Shown here: positions 52,078 through 60,924 of the stretch, piece after piece | Position numbering within the stretch: position 1 is the first letter of the stretch | Layout of the letters: each line of letters begins with the position of its first letter | Assembly (NCBI GenBank): GCA_963750895.1 | Contig: CAVVSD010000008.1 | Span: forward strand, 1,426,001 to 1,490,000 | Source: CAVVSD01 sp963750895 | GTDB taxonomy: Bacteria > Actinomycetota > Thermoleophilia > Solirubrobacterales > Solirubrobacteraceae | DNA: 64,000 nucleotides | Reading direction: 5' to 3' | Position numbers and translations under genes: made by a program | The notes under the pieces: model-generated | What the model was told of the DNA's origin: nothing | Database searches by the model: none | What the model saw: the letters and a program-made list of their open reading frames with translations, nothing else

Positions 52078-54175
52078 GCCCGTGCCTCCTGGCTCGCGCC
52101 CGCGGTCGTCGTCGTCTCGTCCTCGCGGCGCCGCAGGTCCAGGATCCCGACGTCGTCGCTCGAGATCGTCCAGCCCGGCGGCACCACCACCGTCGTGTCC
52201 ATCGACTCGACGATCAGCGGCCCGTGTCGCTCCCGCCATGCCCGCCAGCGCGCTCCGCGCGACGACCGGCGTCGACCGGAAGCCGGCGTCGGCGAAGTGC
52301 ACGTCGGTCGTGCGCTCCTCGGCGGCCTCCGGGGCGGCGGTGCGACCGCGGACGTCGAGCGAGAGGGACGGCAGCGCCCCCGCCCCGTCCGCCGTGGCGG
52401 TCACGAGCAGGCGCACGAGCTCGACCGGGAGGCCGTCGAGCCGGTAGCCGTAGAACTCGTGGTGCAGCTCGTGGTAGCGCTCGAGGACGAGCTCGAGCAT
52501 CGCGTCGTCGAACGGGCCGTCGGGGACCGGGATCTCCTGCTCGTAGTTCTGGCCCTCGTAGCGCATCGCGATCGTCCGGCCGGTGAGGGGCTCCTCGCCG
52601 GTGCTGCCCTGGGCGTGGAAGCTCTCGACGGCGGTCGCCTGCAGGTCGTCGAACAGCGCGGCCACCTCCGCCGGCGTCGCAGCTCGTGCTCTTGAGGCTG
52701 ACGCTCTTGACCTCGTCGACGCGCACGTCGGCCGCGAGCGCGCCGAACGCCGACGTCAGCCCCGGGTGCAGCGGGACGATGACGCGGTCGATGCCGATCG
52801 CCTCGGCGATCTCGGCGGCGTGGGTCGGGCCGGCGCCGCCCATCGCGATCAGGGCGTGGTCGCGCGGATCGACCCCCTCCTCGACGGTGACGATGCGGAC
52901 CGCGTTGGCCATGTTCTCGTTGGCGATGCGCACCATGGAGGAGGCGACGCCGACGGCGATCGCCGCCGAGCGGCCGCGCCGAGCGCGCTCGAGCGCCGCG
53001 TGGCTGCGCGAGGCGTCGAGCGTGCAGGTTGCCGCCGAGGAAGTAGTCGGGGTTGAGGCGGCCGAGCACGACGTTGGCGTCGGTGAGCGTGGGCTCCTCG
53101 GCGCCGCGGCCGTAACAGGCGGGGCCCGGATCGGCACCCGCGCTCTGCGGCCCGACCTGCAGGAACCCGCCGGGATCGATCCAGCCGATCGATCCGCCGC
53201 CGGCGCCGATCGTCTTCGTGCTCACGGTCGGGACGGCGACGGGCAGGCCGAACTCGATCTCGTACTCCGACGAGAAGAGCGGGGCGCCGTCGACGAGCAG
53301 GCAGACGTCGCAGCTCGTCCCGCCCATGTCGAGCATGACGCCGCGCGGCGCGTCCGCCGCGCGCGCGTAGTAGCTCGCACCGATCGCGCCACCCGCGATG
53401 CCAGACAGGAGGACGTGGGCCGGGCGCCGGCTCGACTCGCCCGAGAGCGCGTGCCCGCCGTTGCTCTTCAGCAGCGACCAGCGCGCGCCGGCGCCCTGCG
53501 CCTTGAACGCCTCGTCGACGCCGGCGACGTAGCGCCCCACGGTGGGCTTGAGGTACGCGTCGAGGATCGCCGCGGTGCCGCGCTCGTACTCGCGCCAGAT
53601 CGGGGCGATCTCGTGCGAGAGCGAGACCGACACGTCCGTCGCCGAGCGCCTCGCGGACGGCGAGCTCGTTGTCGGGGTTCAGGTACGAGAAGAGGAAGCA
53701 CACGGCCACCGCGAGGTCGCCGTCGGCGTCGCCGCGGTGCTCGGCGACGGCCGCGCGCACCTCGTCGGCGTCGAGCGGCGCGCACGACGGTGCCCTCGGC
53801 GTCGAGCCGCTCGTCGATGCCGATGCAGTCCCGGCGGCGCGCGAGCGGGGCGGGCTTGCGCCACGCGAAGTCGTAGTGGTTCTTGCGGTTGATCCGCTGG
53901 ATGTGCGGGATGTCCTCGAAGCCCTTCGTGGTGAGGAAGAGGACGCGCGCGCCGCTGCGCGTGAGGACGGCGTTGATGCCGATCGTCGTCCCGACGACGA
54001 TGAAGGACACGTCCCCTGGATCGAACTCGGCCTGCTCGAGGGCGGCGGTGAGCGCCTCGACGGGCCGCGACGGGTTCGAGGGGACCTTCGCGACGTACCA
54101 CGCGCCGCTGTCCTCGTCGACGGCGACGAGGTCCGTGAAGGTGCCTCCCGTGTCGATGCCTACGCGAATGCCCAC
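52074..54175 (-). pseudogene. Hydantoinase/oxoprolinase subunit HyuA with five frame breaks
   Basis: Joined, the gene gives about 700 residues, the full length of HyuA. Segments in order are IRVGIDTGGTFTDLVAVDE (ATP-binding actin fold), VVGTTIGINAVL, EHRGDADGDLAVAVCFLF, the MLDMGGTSCDVCLLVDG site, KTIGAGGGSIGWIDPGG, HALIAMGGAGPTHAAEIAE, and the C-terminal GPLIVESMDTTVVVPPGW. Frames change near 53780, 53645, 53024, 52675 and 52235, each repaired by one base. There is no truncation and the partners hyuB and the zinc protein are intact. Either the gene is newly dead or this stretch has base-calling errors. Confidence 0.8.
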
Positions 54176-54200
54176 GTGCCGAACCCCCAGTCCGTCGTTC

Positions 54201-55304
54201 TCAACCCAGCGTCGTACCCAGCAGCTCCGCCGCGCGGTCCACGACCGCGCGCTGATGCGGCTCCAGCGCCTGCCCGGGGAACTCCCGCAGGCGCGCCGCG
54301 AACGGATCCTCGACCGACGTGCGGTGCCCGGTCAGCTCCTCGAGCACGGCCAGGCCGCAGAACGGCGTGACGGCGGCGGAGTAGCCGCCCTCGTGTGACA
54401 GCACGAGCCGTCCGTCGCACAGCTCGCGGGCCAGCGCGACGACCGAGCGGGTCATGAGCCGGAACGAGTCCGAGTGCAGCAGCATCCGCGCCAGCGGGTC
54501 GAAGCCGTTGGCGTCGAAGCCGCACGCGACCACGATGAGCTCGGGCCGGAACGCGCGCAGCGCAGGCTCGACGACGCGCGTCATCGCGTCGAGGTAGGCG
54601 CCCTCGCCCGACCCCGCGGGCAGCGGGACGTTGATGGTGCGCCCCGCGCCGTCGCCCTCGCCGGTCTCCTCGAGTCCGCCGGAGGGCAGCAGGCACCGGT
54701 CCTGGTGCAGCGAGATCGCCAGGACGTCGGGCTCGGTCCAGAAGGCGTCCTGCGTCCCGTTGCCGTGATGGACGTCCCAGTCGACGACCGCGACGCGGCC
54801 CACCCCGCGCACCGCCCGCGCGTGCATGACGGCCAGGGCGACGTTCCCGAAGACGCAGAAGCCCGCGCCGGCCTCGGCCATCGCGTGGTGGCCGGGCGGC
54901 CGGACGAGCGCGTAGCAGGCCTCCACGGTGCCGTCGAGCACGGCGTCCACGGCGGCCATCGTCCCGCCCGCCGCGAGCCGGGCGATGTCGTAGGTGCCGG
55001 TGCCGGCCCAGGCGTCGAAGCCGACCGAGCCGCCGACGCCCTCCGACAGCGTGCGGACGCGCTCGAGGTGCTCGCGCGTGTGGAAGCGCAGCAGCTCGTC
55101 CTCGGTCGCGAACCGCGGGGCCACGGGCACGAGGTGCTCGAGGAGCCCCGCGACCTCGACGAGGTTGCGCATGCGGCGCTTCGTCGCCGGCGTCTCGGCC
55201 ATGAGGTCGCCCGGCTCGATCCAGCCCCCGGCGCGCTCGACGGCGGCGCCGGGACCCGGGTCGTGCCACATGTAGCGCTCGTCCCAGACCAGCCCGGTGC
55301 GCAC
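54201..55304 (-). CDS. Class II histone-deacetylase-like amidohydrolase
   Basis: A 367-residue arginase/deacetylase-fold zinc enzyme. RPPGHHAMAEAGAGFCVFGN holds the active-site His pair, DWDVHHGNGTQ the zinc Asp and His, and HEGGYSAAVTPF the C-terminal loop; the second zinc Asp is in ACGFDANGFDPLA, where Asn-Gly-Phe follows. Bacterial members deacetylate acetylpolyamines or other N-acyl amines. The GTG at 55304 begins RTGLVWDERYMWHDPG. It sits after the ADH gene by six bases and 25 bases before hyuA, in one direction, suggesting a shared catabolic operon. Confidence 0.88.
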   Translation of the reverse strand: MRTGLVWDERYMWHDPGPGAAVERAGGWIEPGDLMAETPATKRRMRNLVEVAGLLEHLVPVAPRFATEDELLRFHTREHLERVRTLSEGVGGSVGFDAWAGTGTYDIARLAAGGTMAAVDAVLDGTVEACYALVRPPGHHAMAEAGAGFCVFGNVALAVMHARAVRGVGRVAVVDWDVHHGNGTQDAFWTEPDVLAISLHQDRCLLPSGGLEETGEGDGAGRTINVPLPAGSGEGAYLDAMTRVVEPALRAFRPELIVVACGFDANGFDPLARMLLHSDSFRLMTRSVVALARELCDGRLVLSHEGGYSAAVTPFCGLAVLEELTGHRTSVEDPFAARLREFPGQALEPHQRAVVDRAAELLGTTLG

Positions 55305-55309
55305 GGCGG

Positions 55310-56452
55310 CTACCAGGCCTCGTCGTAGAGGGCGACGATCTCCTCCGCCTCGGGGACGCGCGGGTTGAAGCCTGGGCTGCCGCTCGCGAGGGCGGCCTCC
55401 GCCATGTCCGCCTTCACGCGGTCGAAGTGGTCGCGCTGCACCCCGTCGAGCTCGCCCAGCCGCGGGACGCCGAGGTCCGCGTTGAGCGCGTCGAGCTCGT
55501 CGACGAGCGCCGCCTCGTCGGCGAGGCCCATGGCGCGCGCGATCGTCGCGTAGCGCTCCGGCGCCCCGCCGATCGACCAGCGCGTGATCGTGGGGAGCAG
55601 CACGGCGTTGCTCAGGCCGTGCGGGACGTGGAAGTGCGCGCCGATCGGCCGGCTCATCCCGTGGACGAGCGCCACGGAGGCGTTCGAGAACGCCGCGCCC
55701 GCGAGCATCGCGCCGAGCATGAGCGCCTCACGCGCCTCCTCGTCACCGCCGTCCTTCTGCGCACGGCGCAGGTACGTCCCGATGAGCTCGGCGGCCCGCA
55801 GCGCGAAGCCGTCGGTCACCGGGTTCGCCTTCGCCGAGACGTAGGACTCGATCGCGTGCGTGAGCGAGTCGACCCCGACGTTCGCGGTCAGCCCCGGCGG
55901 GCAGGTGAGCGTCAGCCTGAAGTCCGCGAGCGCCACCCGCGGCATCAGGTGGTTGGAGAGGATCATCATCTTCACGTCGCGCGACGTGTCGGTGATGACG
56001 GTGACGCGGGTGACCTCCGAGCCCGTGCCGGCGGTCGTGGGTACCGCGATGAGCGGCACGCCGGGGTCCGGGATCTTGTGGTAGCCGAGGTAGTCCGGCA
56101 GCGCGCCGCCGTTGGTCGCCATGACCGACACGGCCTTGGCGGTGTCCAGCGGCGAGCCGCCGCCGACGGCGACGATCCCGTCCGCCTCGTGCGCGCGCAG
56201 CGCGGCGACCCCGGCGTCGACGAAGTCCGTCGTGGGCTCGCCCGTGATGTCGCTGAACGTCGCCGTCGCGATGCCCGCGGCCTCCAGGCTCTCGGCCACC
56301 CGCCCGGCGACCCCGGAGTCGACCATGACCGGATCCGTGACGACGAGGACGCGCCTCAGGCCGTTGCCCGACGCCAGCTCGCCCACGCGCTCGCTGACCC
56401 CGCCCCCGACCTGGATGTCCGGTGGAAGGTGCAGCTCGACGTCGAGACCCAT
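55310..56452 (-). CDS. Iron-containing alcohol dehydrogenase
   Basis: A 380-residue group III dehydrogenase. The NAD site is AVGGGSPLDTAKAVSVM, and metal ligands are in DSLTHAIESY (Asp and His), HGMSRPIGAHFHVPHG (two His). A Shine-Dalgarno GGAGG lies nine bases before the ATG at 56452, 31 bases after the permease stop. Pairing with a lactate permease suggests a hydroxy acid substrate, but the family also handles alcohols such as butanol and propanediol. Confidence 0.9.
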   Translation of the reverse strand: MGLDVELHLPPDIQVGGGVSERVGELASGNGLRRVLVVTDPVMVDSGVAGRVAESLEAAGIATATFSDITGEPTTDFVDAGVAALRAHEADGIVAVGGGSPLDTAKAVSVMATNGGALPDYLGYHKIPDPGVPLIAVPTTAGTGSEVTRVTVITDTSRDVKMMILSNHLMPRVALADFRLTLTCPPGLTANVGVDSLTHAIESYVSAKANPVTDGFALRAAELIGTYLRRAQKDGGDEEAREALMLGAMLAGAAFSNASVALVHGMSRPIGAHFHVPHGLSNAVLLPTITRWSIGGAPERYATIARAMGLADEAALVDELDALNADLGVPRLGELDGVQRDHFDRVKADMAEAALASGSPGFNPRVPEAEEIVALYDEAW

Positions 56453-56483
56453 GGTCGCCTCCGAGGTGAAGGTGCTCCCCGGG

Positions 56484-58164
56484 TCAGACCACCATCCAGC
56501 TCAGGAGGCTGGTCGACTGGAGGTACACGAGGATGCACATGATGAGCAGGAGCAGGAGGCTCCATCCCACCACACGGCGGAACAGATCGCCCTCCCGGCC
56601 CCCCATCCCGACCGCGGCGGCGCCGATCGCCAGGTTCTGCGGCGAGATCATCTTCCCCAGCACGCCGCCGGAGGAGTTCGCCGCGGCCATGAGCACCTGC
56701 GAGAGGCCTGCGTCCTTGGCGGCCGCGACCTGCAGCTGTCCGAACAGCGAGTTCGACGACGTGTCCGAGCCGGTGACGGCGACGCCGAGCCAGCCGATGA
56801 TCGGCGACAGGAAGGCGAAGAAGCCGCCGGCGCCCGCGGCCCACAGCCCGAGCGTCGTCGTCTGGCCGGACTGGTTCATCACGTACGCCAGCGCGAGGAC
56901 GGACGCGACGGTCAGGATCGCCCACTTGAGCTGGTCCAGCGTCTCGACGAAGACCTTCAGCGCGCGTCCGGGACTCACCTTCAGGACGACCATCGTGATC
57001 AGGCCCGAGATGAGCAGCAGGGTGCCCGCCGCGGCCAGCCAGTTGAACGCGTAGGTGATCGAGGAGACCGGCTCGCCGTCCGCGTTGCGGACGTCGAGGC
57101 CCGGCCACGTGAACTCCTGCGTGGGCGATGCCAGGAAGTCCTTGATCGGGCCGATCTGCGCCAGGGAGAAGATCACGATGATGATGAGGTAGGGCGCGTA
57201 GGCGAGGGCGACCTCACGCGGCGTGTCGCGTTCGCCGCCTTCCTGCCGCCTGCGGACGTCCGCCTCGAACTCGGGGTCGTGCGTGGCGGCTCCCGCCAGG
57301 GCCGGCCCACCGCCGCGGCGGCTCTCGGTCTCCTCGCCGAGCAGCGGCTCGGAGGGCTGCCACACGCGCAGCAGCAGGACGATGCTCGCGGTCGCGAGCA
57401 GCGACGCCACGATGTCGGTCAGCTCGACGGAGATGTAGTTCGAGGTCGCGAACTGCGCGACGGCGAAGACGAAGCCGCCGACGACGGCCGCGGGCCAGGT
57501 CTGGCGGATGCCGCGCATCCCGTCGACCATGCCGATGAGGATCAGCGGCACGAACAGCGCCAGCAGCGGCGTCTGCCGACCGACCATGGCGCCGAGATCC
57601 TCCTTGGGCAGGCCGGTGATCTCGGCGAGCGTGACGATGGGGATGGCGATCGCGCCGAACGCGACCGGCGCGGTGTTCGCGACGAGCGCGACCGCCGCCG
57701 CCTTCATCGGCTGGAAGCCGAGCGCGATGAGCATGACCGCGGTGATCGCGACCGGCGTGCCGAACCCTGCGAGCGCCTCGAGCAGCGCGCCGAAGCAGAA
57801 CGCGATGATCACGGCCTGGACGCGCTGGTCGTCGGAGATCGCGCCGAACGAGCGTCGCAGCACCGCGAACTCGCCCGTCGCGACGGTCATGTTGTAGATC
57901 CACAGCGCCGTGACGACGATCCACATGATCGGGAACAGGCCGAAGGCCGCGCCCTCGGATGCAGACAGCAGCGCCTGGTCCACCGGCATCGAGTAGACGG
58001 CGATCGCGACGACGATCGCCACGACCAGGGCCGAGAGGCCGGCCCACCACGCCTTGAGCTTCACGCCCTCCGAGCAGCACGAAGAGCGCGATGAGCGGCA
58101 GGACGGCGAAGATCGACGAGAGCCCGAGCGAGTCGGACACCGGGTCGTAGACCTGCTGATACAT
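56484..58164 (-). CDS. L-lactate permease family transporter (LctP), one frame break
   Basis: A membrane protein of about 560 residues with 12 or more helices. The start YQQVYDPVSDSLGLSS matches LctP proteins, with good Shine-Dalgarno GGGGAGG before ATG 58164. The frame breaks in GGAGGGCG near 58067 (one extra G), after LIALFVLLGG; the rest continues KLKAWWAGLSALVVAI through GFGTPVAITAVMLIALGF and GSDTSSNSLFGQLQ to 56484. Without the repair only the part from GTG/ATG near 58064 is translated. LctP imports lactate or glycolate with protons, fitting the adjacent dehydrogenase. Confidence 0.85.
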
Positions 58165-58175
58165 CCGAGCCTCCC

Positions 58176-58215
58176 CTGGCCGCTGACGGACGGGGCTTGT
58201 CCGGTCGGCGGCCAG
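58176..58215 (-). terminator. Stem-loop between fumC and lctP, abutting the lctP ribosome site
   Basis: CTGGCCGCTGAC and GTCGGCGGCCAG pair over 12 bases with one G-T pair, and GGAC/GTCC can extend the stem. It begins 27 bases after the fumC stop and ends directly against the GGGGAGG of lctP. It may end fumC transcripts or control lctP translation. Confidence 0.45.
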
Positions 58216-58241
58216 GCGGAAACTCAGGATGTGGGGACTGC

Positions 58242-59570
58242 CTACGCCTGCGCGGCGCTCCCGGCGGCGATCTTGCGGAGGTCGAGCGCCTTGTCGAGCG
58301 TCTCCTCGTCGACGCCGTGCTCGCGGGCGACCTCGCGGAGCGTGCGGCCGGAGGACGAGGCGTCCTTGACGATCTCGGAGGCCTTGTCGTAGCCGATGTA
58401 GGGGTTGAGCGCGGTGGCGACCGCCAGCGTGCCCTCCGCCGAGCGCTCGCAGCCCTCGAGGTTCGCCTCGATGCCGTCGACGCACTTGCGTGCGAGGAGC
58501 GTCGACGCGGCCGTCAGGAGGCCGATCGAGCCGAGCAGGTTGCGCGCGATGAGCGGGATGCGCACGTTGAGCTCGAAGTTGCCCTGCAGGCCGCCGACGG
58601 TGATCGCCGTGTCGTTGCCGATGACCTGGGCTCCGATCTGCAGCACGACCTCGGGGATGACCGGGTTGACCTTGCCCGGCATGATCGAGGAGCCCTTCTG
58701 CAGCTCGGGCAGGAACAGCTCGCCGATCCCGGAGCGCGGGCCGGAGCCCATGAGCGCGAGGTCGTTGGCGATCTTCGTCAGCGAGACGGCGATGACCTTG
58801 AGCGCGCCGGAGAGCTCGACGAGCGCGTCGCGGTTGCCCTGCGCCTCGAACGGATCCTCCGGGGCGCTGATCGTCAGGCCGGTGGCCTCGGTGAGCTGCG
58901 CGCGCACGCGGGCGGCGAACTCGGGGTGCGTGTTGAGGCCGGTGCCGGTCGCGGTGCCGCCGAGCGGGATCTGCGCGACCTGGGGCAGCGCGTTGCGCAC
59001 GCGGCGCGCGCCGAGGCGGATCTGCGCGGCGTAGCCGGCGAACTCCTGGCCCAGCGTCACCGGCACCGCATCCATGAGGTGCGTGCGGCCGGCCTTCACG
59101 ATGTCCTTGAACGCGTCGGCCTTCGTCGCGAAGGACCCTTCGAGCTCCTCGAGCGCGGGGAGGAGCCCGTTCGTCGCGGTGTCGAGCGCTGCGAGGTGGA
59201 CCGCGGACGGGAAGACGTCGTTGGACGACTGCCCCATGTTCACGTGGTCGTTGGGATGCGCGGCGTCGCCGGCGAGCGTCGCGATGACCTCGTTGGCGTT
59301 CATGTTCGAGCTCGTGCCCGAGCCCGTCTGGAAGACGTCGATCGGGAACTGGGCGTCGTGCTCGCCGGCGGCGATCTGGTCGCCCGCGGCGCCGATGCGC
59401 TCCGCGACGTCGCCGTCGAGCAGGCCGAGCTCCGCGTTCACGCGGGCCGCCGCGCCCTTGATGCGCCCGAGCCAGTGGACCACCGACGCCGGGATCGGCT
59501 CCCCGGAGACGGGGAAGTTGTCGATCGCCTTGGTGGTCTCTCCACCCCAGAGCTGCTCGATGGTCGCCAT
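58242..59570 (-). CDS. fumC: Fumarate hydratase class II
   Basis: A 442-residue fumarase interconverting fumarate and malate in the TCA cycle. QTGSGTSSNMNANEV, NMGQSSNDVFPSA, GRTHLMDAVPVTLGQEF, and the catalytic loop GSSIMPGKVNPV are all present. The ATG at 59570 has GAGGAG ten bases upstream, preferred over a longer alternative. Aspartate ammonia-lyase and argininosuccinate lyase share these motifs, but the GTSSNMN and GGTATGTGLNTHPEF versions are fumarase-like. Confidence 0.93.
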   Translation of the reverse strand: MATIEQLWGGETTKAIDNFPVSGEPIPASVVHWLGRIKGAAARVNAELGLLDGDVAERIGAAGDQIAAGEHDAQFPIDVFQTGSGTSSNMNANEVIATLAGDAAHPNDHVNMGQSSNDVFPSAVHLAALDTATNGLLPALEELEGSFATKADAFKDIVKAGRTHLMDAVPVTLGQEFAGYAAQIRLGARRVRNALPQVAQIPLGGTATGTGLNTHPEFAARVRAQLTEATGLTISAPEDPFEAQGNRDALVELSGALKVIAVSLTKIANDLALMGSGPRSGIGELFLPELQKGSSIMPGKVNPVIPEVVLQIGAQVIGNDTAITVGGLQGNFELNVRIPLIARNLLGSIGLLTAASTLLARKCVDGIEANLEGCERSAEGTLAVATALNPYIGYDKASEIVKDASSSGRTLREVAREHGVDEETLDKALDLRKIAAGSAAQA

Positions 59571-59610
59571 GTTCGGTGTCTCCTCAGGTGCTGTGTCGGA
59601 CGCCCTCAAG

Positions 59611-60459
59611 TTAGCCGCAGAACGACACGAGCTCGCGGGCGACGCCGACCGCGTCGTCGTAGGCGATGAGGTAGCCGGTCCCCGGGAGGATGCGCAGCTG
59701 CCCGTCGGGGAGCAGGTCGAGGGCCTCCTCGGCCTCGCTCAGGGGGTGCGCGTCGTCCTCGTCGGCCCACAGGAGCAGGACGGGCATGTCCAGGCCCCCG
59801 AGCTGGTCGAGCACCGTGCGCTGCGCGCCACCCGGCCACGCGCGCGCGGCGCGCGCCCACGAGCGCGCGAGGTTCGGATTGCCGCCGACGTCGGCCATCG
59901 CGTGGCGGACGAGATCGCGCGCGGCGGGGTTGTTGCGGACCGTGAGCTTCATGCCCCGCTCCGGCCGGACGGCCATCTTGGCGGCGTGGGCGATCGCGCG
60001 GTCGAGCCCGGGCAGCGAGCCCGCGCGGGCGACGGCGCGCACGAGGTCGCGGCGGGCCGGGTGCTGCGGGGGGCGGTGCAGCCGCGTCGGCATGATGACG
60101 AGCCGCCCGGGGTGCAGATGGCCGTTCGCGACGGCGCGCAGGAGCACCTGGGCACCGGCGCCGTGCCCTGCGACGAGCGGCCGGGGTCCGGCGGTGTCGA
60201 CGCAGAACGCGGCCATGACCTCGGCGAACCAGTCGAGCGTGTAGGGATGGCGAGGACGGTCCTCGGAGTCGCCGTGCAGCGGCAGGTCGGGCAGGATCAG
60301 GCGGAATCGATGGGTGAGGTGCTCGACGACCGGCTCGAACTCCCGGTGCGAGAGCCCCGCGCTGTGGAGCAGCACGAGGCCGGGCCCGACGCCCGCCTCG
60401 CGGTACGCGACGCGGGTGCCGTCGGCGGCGTGGAACAGGCGGAGGCGCAGCGGCGTCAT
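59611..60459 (-). CDS. Alpha/beta-hydrolase fold protein without catalytic Ser and His
   Basis: A 282-residue protein with a normal fold (VGPGLVLLHSAGLSHREFEPVVEHL, LPLHGDSEDRP). At the nucleophile elbow the sequence is VAGHGAGAQ, so Gly replaces the Ser of GxSxG. Near the C-terminus GTGYLIAYDDA has Tyr where the catalytic His is expected; only the acid (LLWADEDDAHP) is plausible. It is probably inactive as a hydrolase and may bind a ligand or partner. The ATG overlaps the stop of the lipoprotein gene, so the two are coupled. Confidence 0.85.
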   Translation of the reverse strand: MTPLRLRLFHAADGTRVAYREAGVGPGLVLLHSAGLSHREFEPVVEHLTHRFRLILPDLPLHGDSEDRPRHPYTLDWFAEVMAAFCVDTAGPRPLVAGHGAGAQVLLRAVANGHLHPGRLVIMPTRLHRPPQHPARRDLVRAVARAGSLPGLDRAIAHAAKMAVRPERGMKLTVRNNPAARDLVRHAMADVGGNPNLARSWARAARAWPGGAQRTVLDQLGGLDMPVLLLWADEDDAHPLSEAEEALDLLPDGQLRILPGTGYLIAYDDAVGVARELVSFCG

Positions 60460-60902
60460 CCCGAACGCTCCCCCGCGCGCAGGCCCTCGGCGAGCGCGGC
60501 GACGGACGCCGGGTCGGCGACCTCCGCGCCCGTCCGCTCGAGGCGGTGCGTGAGCTCGGCGCTCGTGCCCGACGAGCCCTCGATCCCGCGCCGCGCGGCG
60601 CCGATGAGGTAGCCGAGCTGCCGCGCCGCGGCCGGATCGCCGTTCGCCTGCGTCTCCAGGTTCTCGGCGACCGCCGTGAACGTGAGGCCGAGGTCCTGCA
60701 GGAGCGCGGGCGTCGTGGCGCCCCGCAGGCAGGACGACAGGCTCGCGCCGTCGGCGAGCGTCACCGGGTCCGGCGCCCGGGCCAGGGCGCGCTCGACCTG
60801 CGCGCGATCGGTGCAGGCGGAGGAGAGCACCTCGTCCCCGGCACCGCATGCGCCGAGCAACGCCACCCCGGCGCAGCCCAGCAGCAGCCACCTGCGGTGC
60901 AT
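60456..60902 (-). CDS. Lipoprotein, unknown function
   Basis: A 148-residue protein with a lipobox, LLGAC, after a short hydrophobic signal (MHRRWLLLGCAGVALLG); Cys19 would be lipidated. The mature domain is helical with two cysteines (SSACTDR, SSCLRGA). No family is recognised. The ATG at 60902 follows TACGAT by six bases and is probably leaderless; its end overlaps the pseudo-hydrolase start. Confidence 0.7.
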   Translation of the reverse strand: MHRRWLLLGCAGVALLGACGAGDEVLSSACTDRAQVERALARAPDPVTLADGASLSSCLRGATTPALLQDLGLTFTAVAENLETQANGDPAAARQLGYLIGAARRGIEGSSGTSAELTHRLERTGAEVADPASVAALAEGLRAGERSG

Positions 60903-60924
60903 CGACGCATCGTATCTTCGCCGC
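60903..60924. promoter_or_regulatory. Bidirectional promoter with overlapping -10 elements
   Basis: In the 22-base gap the plus-strand -10 TATCTT (60913-60918) lies six bases before GTG 60925, and the minus-strand -10 TACGAT (60914-60909) six bases before ATG 60902. They share the central TA exactly as at 14059-14082. No Shine-Dalgarno sequences are present. Confidence 0.5.
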
